From: Deltaproteobacteria bacterium
Lineage (GTDB): Bacteria > Myxococcota_A > Polyangia > Polyangiales > Ga0077539
Reading direction: 5' to 3'
Assembly (NCBI GenBank): GCA_016704445.1
Contig: JADJAE010000006.1
Coordinates: 62,001 to 126,000, forward strand
Length of the DNA stretch: 64,000 bases
Below are positions 23,739-35,560 of this stretch, one piece after another; the stretch's first letter is position 1; every line of letters begins with the position of its first letter. The notes under the pieces are model-generated. The model worked only from the letters and a program-made list of their open reading frames with translations, ran no database searches and was not told the origin of the DNA. The translations under genes and the position numbers were made by a program.

Positions 23739-24884
23739 CTACGGCTCCCGCGCCCACGCCAGCGGCGTGCGCGACATCCCCCGCCGCGCCTCCCCGATGT
23801 TCCCCGGCCAACCCCCGCCGGTGAGAAACACCCGGCCCCCCTCGGTGTGCACCTCGCCCCCGTGCGCCCGCAGCACCGCGACCGGCGGCTGCTCGAAGCG
23901 CGTCGGGTCCGCCGAGCGGAACACCGCCGTCTGCTCGTAGGTCCTCGGGCTCGAGTCGGTGTACGTCGTGAAGAGGAAGTACATCCCGCCGAGGGCCACC
24001 ACGAAGGGCGACTCGTAGAAGCCCCAGCAGCTCGCACGGCACGGCCTCGGCTGCTCCAGCGCCGGGTCCATCGCGCGCCACGTGCGACCGTCGTTCGAGG
24101 CGTGAAGCAGCACCACGTCGTGCTCGCCATCCGCGCGTCGCACGAGGCCCACCGAGTACATCAGCCGCGTCCCATCGGCGCGGGTGAACACCGTCGCGTC
24201 GCGCCCCGCGGGGAGCGTCTCGGGGTCGCGGGTCCAGGTGCGCAGGTCGGGCGAGCGCGCGGAGCGCAGCCACGACGCGTCGTCCGCCCCGTGGGCGAAG
24301 TAGTAGAGCGACCACCCATCGCCCTCGCGCGCCGCAAACGGCGCCCATAGCTGTAGCTCCGGCGCACCAGGGTCCCTCGCCGCGAGCGCGTCGGGCTCGT
24401 CGCGCCAGGGCCCGCCCAGCGTCGGTGCGCTGGCGTGCAGGAGGGACGTCTCTCTCCACGGGTCGCCGTTGCCCGCTGCGCCGTTGGCGAAGGCGTGCCA
24501 CGTCCCGTCTCCGGTGCGCACCAGCGTGGGCTCGTTGACGTAGCGTCCGTCCGAAGGCCGCCACACCGCCACCGACTCCCCATCGGCCACGGGCACGTAG
24601 CGCCCGGGCTCGGCCTCGCACAGCCCGGCGTCCGAGGGAGCGCACGAGCGCAGCACCAGCCACGATGGGTCGACCCGCACCGAGCCCACCTCGTGGACGA
24701 TCCCGGTGCGGGGGTCGACCGTGGGCGCTCGGAGCCCCCCATCGGGAAGGCTGGCGTCGGGAACCTCCGAGGAGGGATCAGCCCCGCCGCACGCGGAGGC
24801 GAGCGCGACGAGGGCCAGGGCGGCCCACGATGGCCCGACGCGGTCGGAGCGGAGGTGCGCCTCGGGGGTGGCAACGGAGTTCAT
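23739..24884 (-). CDS. Lipoprotein with GH43/GH32-like five-bladed propeller
   Basis: The product has 381 residues from the ATG at 24884 (MNSVATPEAHLRSDRVGPSW). The signal ends with lipobox LASAC (about residue 33). Residues 85-380 show blade repeats of glycoside hydrolase family 43/32-type propellers: YVNEPTLVRTGDGTWHAFAN, LQLWAPFAAREGDGWSLYYF, SARSPDLRTWTRDP, MYSVGLVRRADGEHDVVLLH, SCWGFYESPFVVALGGMYFL, then FRSADPTRFEQPP and VHTEGGRVFLTGGG. The WGFYESPFVV stretch fits the catalytic Glu region of these families, but I cannot confirm a full Asp/Asp/Glu triad. It is probably a surface-bound glycan-active or glycan-binding protein. Confidence 0.85.
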   Translation of the reverse strand: MNSVATPEAHLRSDRVGPSWAALALVALASACGGADPSSEVPDASLPDGGLRAPTVDPRTGIVHEVGSVRVDPSWLVLRSCAPSDAGLCEAEPGRYVPVADGESVAVWRPSDGRYVNEPTLVRTGDGTWHAFANGAAGNGDPWRETSLLHASAPTLGGPWRDEPDALAARDPGAPELQLWAPFAAREGDGWSLYYFAHGADDASWLRSARSPDLRTWTRDPETLPAGRDATVFTRADGTRLMYSVGLVRRADGEHDVVLLHASNDGRTWRAMDPALEQPRPCRASCWGFYESPFVVALGGMYFLFTTYTDSSPRTYEQTAVFRSADPTRFEQPPVAVLRAHGGEVHTEGGRVFLTGGGWPGNIGEARRGMSRTPLAWAREP

Positions 24885-24971
24885 CGCTCGCCCCTGCTGC
24901 ATAGCATCCGAGGATCGTCCGGCGAGAGCCCAGGGCAGCCGTCGGCGGTGGTGGTGGTAGGAATCTCCGGC

Positions 24972-26204
24972 ATGGCACCACGCCCGAAGGTTCCGTTCTG
25001 GCTGCACCCCGCGGTGAAGCTCCGCGCCAACATCGAGATCGCGCAGGGCACCGACCTCGCGCTCTCTCCCGACGGCGCCGTCGCGGCGGTGATCCGCGGG
25101 CGATGGGGGCAGAAGCGGTTCGAGCTGCACACCCTCGCCACCGGCGTCGTGGAGGACGCGCTCCCGAACGTGGGGGACCTGAACATCGAGCTCCCGGCGT
25201 GGTCCCGCGACGCTCGGCGCTGGGCCGTCGCCGCGATGCGCTTCGAGGGGGAGGCCCGCCGCGGGATCGTCCACGTCGGCGAGCGCGGGCGCGCGGAGCC
25301 CCTCTGCACCGCGCAGCTCTCGCACTACTGCCTCATCATGCGCAACTCGCTCGCTCGCCCGTCGACGCCCCTCGCGTTCTCGCCGGAGGGCGACCGCCTC
25401 GCGCTGCGGGTCAGCGGAGCGAACGACCGCAGCGCGCTGATGCACGTCTCGCTTCCCGACGGCGCGGTGCGAGAGCAGTGGCTCGACGAAGACGAGTCGG
25501 ACCTCTACGCCAACGCCTTCACCGACGACGGACGGCTCTACACCGCGAGCGCCGATCCGGGCGACACTGCCGGGCTCGCGTGGTACCCGCCCGGCGCCGA
25601 GGAGCCCGCGGGGCGGATGCGCTGGGTGTTCGGGTTCACGGTGATCCCGGCGAAGCGTGGGCTCTGGGTGCTGGGCTCGCCGCGCTACGCCTTCCGCGTG
25701 GCGCCGGGGCCGGAGACGCCGGTCGAGCCAGCGGTTCCGCCGGCGATGGAGCGCGCGGTGGCCCTCCGCGCCCGCGCCAGCGCGCAGTGGGATCAGCGCT
25801 ACCTCGACTCGGTCATCGAGCGCATCACCACGAACCAGACCACGTACAACTACCGCGTGGGCCGCTCGGGCTGGGGCGCGGGGACCGTGCCGCCGCCGCC
25901 GACCGAAGGGGCGCGCGGCTTCGAGCACGAGCTGCAGTGGGAGACCTCCTTCGCGGCGCTCCTGGGCGACGACGACGTGGCGGTCTCCGACGGCGTCGGC
26001 GTGTGGCGCTGGCGAGACGACGGCGCATCGGTGACCCGCGACCTCCTCGTCGACGACACGCAGCGCTGCACCCACCGCGGCGCCAGGATCATCGGGCTCT
26101 CCGCGGCGGGGGACCTCCTCGCGCTGCTCTGGAAGAAGGACGCGGGCGGCAGCAAGACCGTGCTCTCGCTCTTCGACATCGACCGGGCGGCGCTCGGCGG
26201 CTGA
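24972..26204 (+). CDS. WD40/propeller-like cytosolic protein
   Basis: The product has 410 residues; the ATG at 24972 gives MAPRPKVPFWLHPAVKLRAN. There is no signal peptide. Repeating strand patterns (ALSPDGAVAAVIRGRWGQKR, LAFSPEGDRLALRVSGANDR, YANAFTDDGRLYTASADPGD, RIIGLSAAGDLLALLWKKDA) resemble a WD40/TolB-type propeller. A segment at about 250-315 breaks the pattern and contains a helix-rich piece (ERAVALRARASAQWDQRYLD). It is divergent from the GH43-like lipoprotein gene, with 87 bases between starts. No specific family or function recognised. Confidence 0.82.
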   Translation: MAPRPKVPFWLHPAVKLRANIEIAQGTDLALSPDGAVAAVIRGRWGQKRFELHTLATGVVEDALPNVGDLNIELPAWSRDARRWAVAAMRFEGEARRGIVHVGERGRAEPLCTAQLSHYCLIMRNSLARPSTPLAFSPEGDRLALRVSGANDRSALMHVSLPDGAVREQWLDEDESDLYANAFTDDGRLYTASADPGDTAGLAWYPPGAEEPAGRMRWVFGFTVIPAKRGLWVLGSPRYAFRVAPGPETPVEPAVPPAMERAVALRARASAQWDQRYLDSVIERITTNQTTYNYRVGRSGWGAGTVPPPPTEGARGFEHELQWETSFAALLGDDDVAVSDGVGVWRWRDDGASVTRDLLVDDTQRCTHRGARIIGLSAAGDLLALLWKKDAGGSKTVLSLFDIDRAALGG

Positions 26205-26221
26205 AGGAGCCCGTCGCGGCT

Positions 26222-26701
26222 TCAGGGCCTGCGCGCCCTCCAGCGCAGCACGGCGACGACGATCACCGAGGTGAAGAGCCCCAGGATGAGCGGCCCGACG
26301 ACCGACTCGGCGGCGTAGGAGCGGAAGTTGAAGTAGGCGCGGGCCTCCGCGACGGTGCGGCCGTGGGACGCGGCGTGGAGGATCATCGACGTGAAGAAGC
26401 GCGGGTTCACGTAGCGCAGGAAGACCCAGAGCATGGGCACCGCGAGGGCGGAGGTGATCGCGGAGACGACCATCCCGGCGCGGATGCCTTCGGACCAGGA
26501 GATGTTGCCGTCGGCGTCGCGGTGACGGCGGATGGCCAGGGTCATGATGGTGACGGCCACCGGCGCGTAGAGGTTGGTGAGCACCGGGTGCAGCGCGATG
26601 CGCGTGGTGTGCAGGCCGAGCGCGTACTCCAGGCAGATCCAGAGGAAGCCGGAGAAGGAGAGGATAAAGCCCCAACGGAGGTCTTCGGACAAGCCACGCA
26701 T
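26222..26701 (-). CDS. DUF4199-like membrane protein
   Basis: The product has 159 residues from the ATG at 26701 (MRGLSEDLRWGFILSFSGFL); an ATG at 26737 would add 12 residues. Four hydrophobic helices lie at about 8-28, 38-56 (LTNLYAPVAVTIMTLAIR), 74-97 (AGMVVSAITSALAVPMLWVF) and 132-152 (VVGPLILGLFTSVIVVAVL). Between helices 2 and 3 is RRHRDADGNISWSEGIRAG, matching the short loop with a conserved Gly-x-Ile-x-Phe/Trp pattern of DUF4199. It ends 17 bases from the stop of the convergent propeller gene. Function unknown. Confidence 0.8.
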   Translation of the reverse strand: MRGLSEDLRWGFILSFSGFLWICLEYALGLHTTRIALHPVLTNLYAPVAVTIMTLAIRRHRDADGNISWSEGIRAGMVVSAITSALAVPMLWVFLRYVNPRFFTSMILHAASHGRTVAEARAYFNFRSYAAESVVGPLILGLFTSVIVVAVLRWRARRP

Positions 26702-26802
26702 GGGGGCACTCTGGGAGCGTGTCCTCCGGGCGGGCAACTATCCGGGTCTCAGGCCCCGCGGAGGCTCACCCCCAGGCGCGCGGAGGCGTTAGAGTCGCGC
26801 GC

Positions 26803-28041
26803 ATGCGGCCAGGTAGACATGTGCATCCGGAGACGAGCTCGATTTCGGAGGGATACGACCCCTCGCTCAGCGTGATGGCGGTGAGGCCGCCGATCTACCC
26901 GGTCTCGACCTACTGCTTCGCCACGGCCCAGCAGGCGGCGCACCACTTCGAGGTGGCGCTCGGCAAGGTGGCCGCGGTGCCCGGCGAGCGGGAGAGCCTG
27001 ATCTATGCGCGGCTCAACCACCCGAACGCGGAGATGTTCGAAGACGCGCTGCGCTCCGTCGAGCGGGGCGCCGCGGCCTGCGCGGCGTTCACCAGCGGCA
27101 TGTCGGCGATCGTCACGGTGGTGCTCACGCTCGCGAAGCCGGGCAAGAAGGTGCTCTACCAGCGCCCGGTCTACGGCGGCACCGACCACTTCTTCCGCCA
27201 GATGCTCCCCGAGTGGAACATCGACGCCATCGCGGTCGCCGAGGGGGAATGGCACGAGGCGCTCGCGGAGCACGGCCCCAACCTCGCCTTCGTCTACGTC
27301 GAGACCCCCGCCAACCCGACGCTCCAGATGATCGACCTCGGCAGCCTGCGCGCCGAGATCGACCAGGCGGTGACCGACCGGCACATCCCCATGGTGGTCG
27401 ACAACACCTTCCTCGGCCCGGTCTTCCAGTCGCCGCTCGAGCACGGCGCCGACGCGGTGGTCTACTCGGCGACGAAGTTTCTCGGCGGGCACAGCGACCT
27501 CGTGGCGGGCGCCGTCACCACGCGCGACCCCGAGCTCGTCGCCCGCTTCAAGACCATGCGCGCGTTCTTCGGGACGATCTGCGAGCCCTTCACCGCGTGG
27601 ATGCTCCAGCGCAGCATGGCGACCCTCTGGCTTCGGATGACGAAGCAGTCGAAGAACGCCAGCAAGCTGGTTCCGCTGCTGGTGAAGCACCCGGCGGTGC
27701 TGCGGGTGCACTACCCGTCGCTCTTCGAGGGCGAGCAGGCCCGCATCTTCCAGAAGCAGTGCCGCGCCCCCGGCTCGATGATCGCGATCGAGCTGCGCGG
27801 CGGCCGAGAGGCGGCGTTTCGCTTCCTCGACGCCCTCAAGCGGGTGCTCATCGCCGTCTCCCTCGGCGGCGTCGAGTCGCTCGCCTGCCATCCCCGCACC
27901 ACCACCGCGTCGGAGATGTCCGATGACGACCTGCGCGTGAGCGGAGTGACCGACGGGCTGGTGCGCATCAGCATCGGCGTCGAGTACTGGCGCGACCTCG
28001 CGGAGGACCTCTCGCAGGCCCTCGACGTCGCGGCGGGCTGA
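26803..28041 (+). CDS. Cystathionine gamma-synthase family PLP enzyme
   Basis: The product has 412 residues from the ATG at 26803 (MRPGRHVHPETSSISEGYDP). It is a full-length Cys/Met-metabolism PLP enzyme. The PLP lysine is Lys225 in YSATKFLGGHSD, with Asp200 in VVDNTF for the pyridine nitrogen, YARLNHPN at about 68-75 for cofactor phosphate contacts, and SGMSA at about 98. The N-terminal ISEGYDPSLSVMAVRPPIYP is typical of a methionine-lyase/cystathionine-synthase-like subgroup. It should catalyse gamma-elimination or gamma-replacement on a homoserine- or methionine-type substrate; which reaction cannot be told here. It is not near other methionine or cysteine genes. Confidence 0.93.
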   Translation: MRPGRHVHPETSSISEGYDPSLSVMAVRPPIYPVSTYCFATAQQAAHHFEVALGKVAAVPGERESLIYARLNHPNAEMFEDALRSVERGAAACAAFTSGMSAIVTVVLTLAKPGKKVLYQRPVYGGTDHFFRQMLPEWNIDAIAVAEGEWHEALAEHGPNLAFVYVETPANPTLQMIDLGSLRAEIDQAVTDRHIPMVVDNTFLGPVFQSPLEHGADAVVYSATKFLGGHSDLVAGAVTTRDPELVARFKTMRAFFGTICEPFTAWMLQRSMATLWLRMTKQSKNASKLVPLLVKHPAVLRVHYPSLFEGEQARIFQKQCRAPGSMIAIELRGGREAAFRFLDALKRVLIAVSLGGVESLACHPRTTTASEMSDDDLRVSGVTDGLVRISIGVEYWRDLAEDLSQALDVAAG

Positions 28042-28077
28042 TCCATCGCCGGGTTGAAGGGCCGTGCGACCGTGGCG

Positions 28078-29130
28078 ATGACCCCCCTCCGATCCATCGG
28101 GAGCGTCGATGACCGCACGCTCCTCGAGGTCGCGCGGAGCGCCTTCCTCGAGACCTGCGCGGCGGACCGGCGCGACGGCCTCACCGCCCACTCGCTCGAC
28201 ACCCGCGGCGAGGTGCGCTTCGGCGACGCGGCGCTGCACGAGCTGGCGCATGTGTCGGCGACGCGCCAGGAGCGGGTCTTCGTCGCGGGCGAGGCGCGCG
28301 CCCTGCTCTACGTCGACGTCGCGGTGATCCACGGCCGCGACGACGACATCGACGCGTCCACCTCGGGCTTCGAGCTCTCCTGCGGGCCGATGCGCATCGA
28401 GAAGCGGAGCGGCGAGCACCTGTCGACGGAGGGCTCTGCCGCGCTGAGGGGGCGCATCGAGCGGCTCCTCACGCAGCGCACCGCGCTCCGCCTCTCGCCC
28501 ACCACCCCGCCGTCGACGCCCCTCGACTGGAACCAGCGCGTCCTCTCCTGCGAGCTGTACCAGCGCGTCTCCTTCGACGGCGGGCCCGTCGAGCTCGTCG
28601 TCGCCAGCTACGGCAGCCGATGGTTCGGGGTGCTGCTCTCCTCCGACTTCCACTACGCGCCCATCGGGTGGATCCCCAGGCCGACCGCGCCGGTGATGAC
28701 CGACGAGGCCGTGAGCGCCCATGGAGAGCGGGTGCTCGCCGACCTCGACGCGCTCGCCCTCGCGCTCGGCCTGCCGCCGCCCGAGGTGCTCCATCGCGAG
28801 TCGTTCACCGCCGACCCGGAGTCGAGGGCGAGGGGCTTCCACTACGACCGGGTCGACGTGTCGGTGCCGAGGGGCCACGTCGACGCGGCGTACGGTCGGT
28901 CGGGCGACTGGCACCTCCGCCTGGCGCGCCACACAGACCCCGCGGGCCTCCGGCGCTGGTCGTTCATCGCGCAGGACGATCGCTGCTCCGGGCTCGTGCG
29001 GGGGAGCGCCGCGCCCTCGCCGGGCGACGCGACCCGGCTACGGGTGACGCTGCGCAGCCACGGGGACCGCGCCGTCGCCGACGCCCTGCTCGCGTCCCTC
29101 GGGTTGCCGCTCGCGCCGCAGGCGTTGTAA
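28078..29130 (+). CDS. Hypothetical protein
   Basis: The product has 350 residues from the ATG at 28078 (MTPLRSIGSVDDRTLLEVAR); a TTG at 28054 is possible. It is cytosolic by sequence with no repeats. An N-terminal alpha/beta part has TALLYVDVAVIHGR-type strands. In the C-terminal part, FHYDRVDVSVPRGHVDAAYG and WHLRLARHTDPAGLRRWSFI are the best-defined motifs. Third codon positions are strongly GC and the frame is undisturbed, so it is a real gene. It ends 12 bases before the glycosyltransferase gene, suggesting a two-gene unit. No family recognised. Confidence 0.75.
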   Translation: MTPLRSIGSVDDRTLLEVARSAFLETCAADRRDGLTAHSLDTRGEVRFGDAALHELAHVSATRQERVFVAGEARALLYVDVAVIHGRDDDIDASTSGFELSCGPMRIEKRSGEHLSTEGSAALRGRIERLLTQRTALRLSPTTPPSTPLDWNQRVLSCELYQRVSFDGGPVELVVASYGSRWFGVLLSSDFHYAPIGWIPRPTAPVMTDEAVSAHGERVLADLDALALALGLPPPEVLHRESFTADPESRARGFHYDRVDVSVPRGHVDAAYGRSGDWHLRLARHTDPAGLRRWSFIAQDDRCSGLVRGSAAPSPGDATRLRVTLRSHGDRAVADALLASLGLPLAPQAL

Positions 29131-29142
29131 CGCTCCCGCGCG

Positions 29143-31164
29143 ATGACCCTCCTCGCCGCCCTCGCGCTCGCGCTCGCGGCCTGGGCCCTCGGGCGGGCGC
29201 TGCTCGCCGACGAGGCCCCGCTGCGCGCCCGGCTCGCGGCCACGCTCACCGCCGGGCTCTTCGTCCAGGCCGTCGCGTTCAACCTCCTCACGTCGCTGCA
29301 CCTCTTCCGCCGCCCGGCCGCCCTCGCGCTCGCCGCCGCCCTCGCCGCCGTCCTCGCGCCTCGCGTGATCGCGCGTCGCGCCGAGCTCGCTTGCGACCTC
29401 CGAGCCGCCAGCGCCGCCCTCGGGGCCCTGCTGCGCGACCCGCTCACCGCCGCGATGGCCCTCAGCGCCGCCGCGGTCGTGGCGTTTCGGGTGCTGCGCG
29501 CGACCGTCTCGCCCGCCCTCGCGTGGGACTCGCTCACCTACCACCTCGTGCGCCCCGTGCTGTGGGTGCAGCACGGCTACGACCCGGTTGAGCGCGCGCC
29601 CGACCAGGTGGGGTACCTCACGTTCTTCCCGCGCGGCGGCGACGTGCCCTGGGCGTGGTCGATGCTGCTCACCCGCTCCTCGGCCTGGGTCGCCGCGACC
29701 GGGGCGCTGGTGTGGGCGATGGTCCCGCTCGCCGCCGCCTGCCTCGCCCGCGAGCTCGGCGCCCGCCCCCGCGGGGCCGCCCGCGCGGGCCTCGGCGCGG
29801 CGCTCATCCCCTGCCTCGTCAACCTCTCGACCTCCGGCTACGTCGACAACTTCGTCACCGCGTCGTGGCTCCTCGCGGGGCTCTTCATCGCGCGCTGCCT
29901 CCGCGGCTCCGGCGGCGGCGAGCTCGTCCTCGCGGCCATGGCCCTGTCGGTCCACGCGGGGTCGAAGCTCAGCGGGCTGCCGCTGCTGGCCTGCGGGCTC
30001 TCGGTCGCCGCGCTCGCGTGGTGGCGCCGCGGCCCCGCCGACGAGCCCCGCCGATGGGCATGGCCCGTCGCCGCGCTGGGCGTCGCCGCGGCGGCGCTGC
30101 TCCCCGCGTACCTCCGCACCCTCCTCGCCACCGGATCTCCCCTCTGGCCCCTCGCGCTCGAGCTCGGCGGGCACACGCTGCTCCCAGGTCATCCCCAGCT
30201 CGCGGACCTCTACTCCCTGCGGCTCGATCCGCCGTCGGCCGAAGAGAGCGCCCCGTGGCGCTTCGCCGTGGCGCTGATGCTCCCGAAGTTCAACTACGGC
30301 GCAGAGCGCCTCGACTGGGGCGAGCAGGTCGTCGCCGTGCTCGCGCTCGCGCTCGTCGGGCTCCCCGGGCTCGCTCGTGACCGGGCGCCCGGCCGCCGCG
30401 CCGCCGCCGCGCTGCTGCTCGCGCTCTCGGCGGTGCCCCTCGCCGCGGCGCTCTCGGACGACTACGTGGCCATCCGCACGACCTGGGCGCTCGTCGCCGG
30501 GCGCCTCGTGGTGACGCTGCCGGTGATGCTCTACGTCCTCGCCGCGCGCGCCCGCGGCCCGCTCGCCGCCGCGGGCTGGACCCTGGTGCTCCTGTCGTCG
30601 CTGCACAGCGCGTGGCCCCAGGGGACCAGCCCCGCCATGCGCTCGGCCATGAGCGCCCTGGCCCGTTCGCCCGCGCGCGTCGAGGCCGTGAGGGAGCGGT
30701 ACCGCTGGGACATCTGGGCCGAGGCGGCGCGCGTCGGGCCCGACATGGCCTACGAGCTCCACTCGGTCGAGGTGGACTACGCCGACGCCTGGCCGCTGTG
30801 GCGCTTCCTCGACGACGGCGCACCGCACCGCGTCGCCGCGGCCTTCGGCTGGGACGGCGTCGGCCACAACGCCTACCGCCTCCCGCTCTTCGGCTCGCGC
30901 TGGCAGAACGCCGTGCTCTACGTCCCCGTCACCGCCGACGGGTCGATCGTCGACCAGGACGACCCCGCCCGCCTGCGCCGCCGCGCCGACCCGGACGCCT
31001 GGCTGCGGCGCCTCGACGAGCAGCGCATCGAGTACGTCGTGGTCACCGATCCCGCTGGGGTCGAGCGAGGGTGGATCGAAGCGCGGCCCGATCGCTTCGC
31101 GCGCGCGGCCGTCGCAGCCGGCGGTCGCCACGCGCTCTGGCGGCTGCTCCCCGCCGTGCGCTGA
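29143..31164 (+). CDS. GT-C type multi-pass membrane glycosyltransferase
   Basis: The product has 673 residues, starting MTLLAALALALAAWALGRAL. About eleven hydrophobic segments are spread over residues 1-500. The first large loop (about 120-150) contains SPALAWDSLTYHLVRPVLWV; an acidic residue followed by YHL in this loop is the hallmark of the PMT/ArnT-like GT-C families, where it binds the metal or lipid-phosphate sugar donor. The C-terminal 170 residues are soluble (YRWDIWAEAARVGPDMAYEL to the end) and would be periplasmic. It should transfer a sugar from a polyprenyl-phosphate donor to an envelope acceptor, unknown here. Confidence 0.88.
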   Translation: MTLLAALALALAAWALGRALLADEAPLRARLAATLTAGLFVQAVAFNLLTSLHLFRRPAALALAAALAAVLAPRVIARRAELACDLRAASAALGALLRDPLTAAMALSAAAVVAFRVLRATVSPALAWDSLTYHLVRPVLWVQHGYDPVERAPDQVGYLTFFPRGGDVPWAWSMLLTRSSAWVAATGALVWAMVPLAAACLARELGARPRGAARAGLGAALIPCLVNLSTSGYVDNFVTASWLLAGLFIARCLRGSGGGELVLAAMALSVHAGSKLSGLPLLACGLSVAALAWWRRGPADEPRRWAWPVAALGVAAAALLPAYLRTLLATGSPLWPLALELGGHTLLPGHPQLADLYSLRLDPPSAEESAPWRFAVALMLPKFNYGAERLDWGEQVVAVLALALVGLPGLARDRAPGRRAAAALLLALSAVPLAAALSDDYVAIRTTWALVAGRLVVTLPVMLYVLAARARGPLAAAGWTLVLLSSLHSAWPQGTSPAMRSAMSALARSPARVEAVRERYRWDIWAEAARVGPDMAYELHSVEVDYADAWPLWRFLDDGAPHRVAAAFGWDGVGHNAYRLPLFGSRWQNAVLYVPVTADGSIVDQDDPARLRRRADPDAWLRRLDEQRIEYVVVTDPAGVERGWIEARPDRFARAAVAAGGRHALWRLLPAVR

Positions 31165-31165
31165 C

Positions 31166-33661
<2,496 letters not shown>

Positions 33662-33798
33662 GGACACCAGATGCCGGTACTGTACCCAGGGGGTGCGTCT
33701 CGGCGAGCCGAGAAAACTCTCGCCCGCCGCGGCGGACGCTGGGCGGGTTCAGGGGCCCTGGACGTCCGCGGGCGACTCCCTCATACCGCTCCTCCACG

Positions 33799-34824
33799 AT
33801 GCGCGTACTCCATCTCTTCAAGGTCTCGCACTACGCCGAGAAGGCCCGCTGGGCCCTCGATCACAAGCGCCTCGACTACCGCAAGCACGAGGTGCTCTTC
33901 GGCGCGGGGCAGGTGCTGCTCAAGCTACGCACCGGCAGCCGGCAGGTCCCGGTGCTCGAAGACGAAGGGCGCGTCGTGGTGGGCTCCACCGCCATCCTCG
34001 ACCACCTCGACGCGCGCTACCCCGAGAGCCCGCTCTGGCCCGCCGACCCGGAGCAGAAGGCCGCCGCGAGGGAGGCCGTCGCCTGGGCCGACGAGAAGAT
34101 CGGCAAGGGCGTTCGGGGATACCTCCTCGCCACCGCCCGCCATGACCCGCGGCTGCGAGGCGCCGCAGGCATCGCCCGGCTGCTGGGCCCGGGCTTCATC
34201 CAGATGGCGTCCGACTACTGCGGCTACGACTCGCTCGAGCTCGCCGAGAAGGACTTCCCGCAGGTGCTGCTGGAGCTCAAGAGCCGCCTCGGGACCTCCG
34301 CCTACCTCGTGGGCGACCGCTTCTCCGCGGCCGACCTCACGGCGTGCTCGCTGATCAATCCCCTCTACGGCCCGCCCGCCTCGCCGCTGCGCAACCGCTG
34401 GACCCGCCAGCGCCCGCCGCTCGCGAGCGATCCCGCCTTCGCGCCGGTCTTCGACTGGTTCGATCACATCTACCAGAAGCACCGACCCGGAGCGCGGGGC
34501 GTAGCGACGACGGCGCCACCGCTCCAGGGAGGCGGTTGCACGGCGCGTTTCAGACTGTTTCAGATGTGTTTCACGTCGCGTCCCCCGCTCGCGGGCCCAC
34601 GGAGCCCGCGGAAGCGAGGGATTCGCGTGGTTTCGCGGATAGGGCACGTGTCTTGCGGTGGCCCCCTCGCCCACCATGGATCCATCGAGCGAGAACGACA
34701 GGACCATCCGCTACTTCATCGGCGTCCTGGTCGTGACCTTCGCGGCCCCGGTGCTGTTTCTCACCGCCTCCGGCTCGCGGGCGCCTGCGCCTGCGCCGGT
34801 CGTGGTGGTGGAGCGACCCGTTGA
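33799..34824 (+). CDS. Glutathione S-transferase-like protein (C-terminal end uncertain)
   Basis: The ATG at 33799 gives MRVLHLFKVSHYAEKARWAL, the thioredoxin-like N-terminal domain of GSTs, with VSHYAEKARW in place of the usual S/C-PF-x-x-x-V motif and RQVPVLEDEGRVVVGSTAIL (about 51-70) holding the cis-Pro and the glutathione-binding Glu/Ser region. The helical domain runs about 85-235 (GDRFSAADLTACSLINPLYG). Similarity stops at about residue 236 (HIYQKHRP). The frame then stays open for 100 unconvincing codons and overlaps the next gene by 149 bases. A one-base change near 34495 would bring a stop within a few codons. I take the true end as about 34515. Substrate unknown. Confidence 0.8.
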   Translation: MRVLHLFKVSHYAEKARWALDHKRLDYRKHEVLFGAGQVLLKLRTGSRQVPVLEDEGRVVVGSTAILDHLDARYPESPLWPADPEQKAAAREAVAWADEKIGKGVRGYLLATARHDPRLRGAAGIARLLGPGFIQMASDYCGYDSLELAEKDFPQVLLELKSRLGTSAYLVGDRFSAADLTACSLINPLYGPPASPLRNRWTRQRPPLASDPAFAPVFDWFDHIYQKHRPGARGVATTAPPLQGGGCTARFRLFQMCFTSRPPLAGPRSPRKRGIRVVSRIGHVSCGGPLAHHGSIERERQDHPLLHRRPGRDLRGPGAVSHRLRLAGACACAGRGGGATR

Positions 34825-35560
34825 TCCCGGGGTGAGGGCGCCCGCGCCCATCCCGATCCCCGACGGGCCGCTGGGGGACGCCATCCGCCGCGGGAAGCTG
34901 ATCGTCACGCGCACCTACGAGACGCTGCCCGAGCACGTAGGCAACGGGCTCCACTGCACCAGCTGCCACCTGGAGGAGGGAACCCGCGCGGGCGCCGCGT
35001 CGTGGGTGGGGGTGCCTGGGATGTTCCCGGAGTACCGGGCGAGGAGCGGGCGGGTCGACACCATCGAGAAGCGCGTCAACGACTGCTTCGAGCGCAGCAT
35101 GAACGGCACGGCGCTCGATCCCGCGGGCGAGGACATGGCCGCCGTCGTCGCGTACATGGGCTTCATCTCCCGGGGCGTTCCTGCCGGTCGCACCCCGCCC
35201 GATCGGGGCTTCCGACGCATCTCCAGTCCCCCCACGCCAGACCGCGCGCACGGCGCACAGCTCTATGCCCAGAAGTGCGCGAGCTGCCATGGCCCCAACG
35301 GCGAGGGCATCTCCCCGGGCGGCAACTACCAGTTTCCGCCGATGTGGGGGCCCCGCTCGTACACCAACGGCGCGGGCCTCGCCCGGCTCCACACCGCCGC
35401 CTCCTTCGTCCGCTGGAACATGCCGCTCGGCCAGGGCGGAACCCTCACCGATCAGGAGTCCTACGACCTTGCAGATTACTTCATCCATCAAGACCGCCCC
35501 GACTTCGCTCGCAGGAGCCGCGACTGGCCGCGCGGGGGGCGTCCCGATGACGCGCGCTAG
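34676..35560 (+). CDS. tsdA: Thiosulfate dehydrogenase-like diheme cytochrome c
   Basis: The product has 294 residues from the ATG at 34676. An N-terminal membrane anchor at about 12-31 (RYFIGVLVVTFAAPVLFLTA) exports the rest to the periplasm. Two c-type heme sites are CTSCH (94-98) and CASCH (201-205). The block from SWVGVPGMFPEYRARSGRVD to VNDCFERSMNG and VVAYMGF is the TsdA signature. In TsdA the Cys of NDCFERS (here Cys137) is the unusual axial ligand of heme 1 at the active site, and it is present. Met249 in RWNMPL can ligate heme 2. TsdA joins two thiosulfate to tetrathionate, or the reverse. A porin gene overlaps its 3' end. Confidence 0.88.
   Translation: MDPSSENDRTIRYFIGVLVVTFAAPVLFLTASGSRAPAPAPVVVVERPVDPGVRAPAPIPIPDGPLGDAIRRGKLIVTRTYETLPEHVGNGLHCTSCHLEEGTRAGAASWVGVPGMFPEYRARSGRVDTIEKRVNDCFERSMNGTALDPAGEDMAAVVAYMGFISRGVPAGRTPPDRGFRRISSPPTPDRAHGAQLYAQKCASCHGPNGEGISPGGNYQFPPMWGPRSYTNGAGLARLHTAASFVRWNMPLGQGGTLTDQESYDLADYFIHQDRPDFARRSRDWPRGGRPDDAR

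Noticed and set aside
24435..24971. N-terminal extension of the propeller gene starting at 24972
   Set aside because: It is antisense to the GH43-like lipoprotein gene and has no homology-like pattern.
34516..34824. Last 100 codons of the GST-like frame as genuine protein
   Set aside because: They overlap the TsdA gene and lose all GST character after KHRP; the extension is probably spurious.
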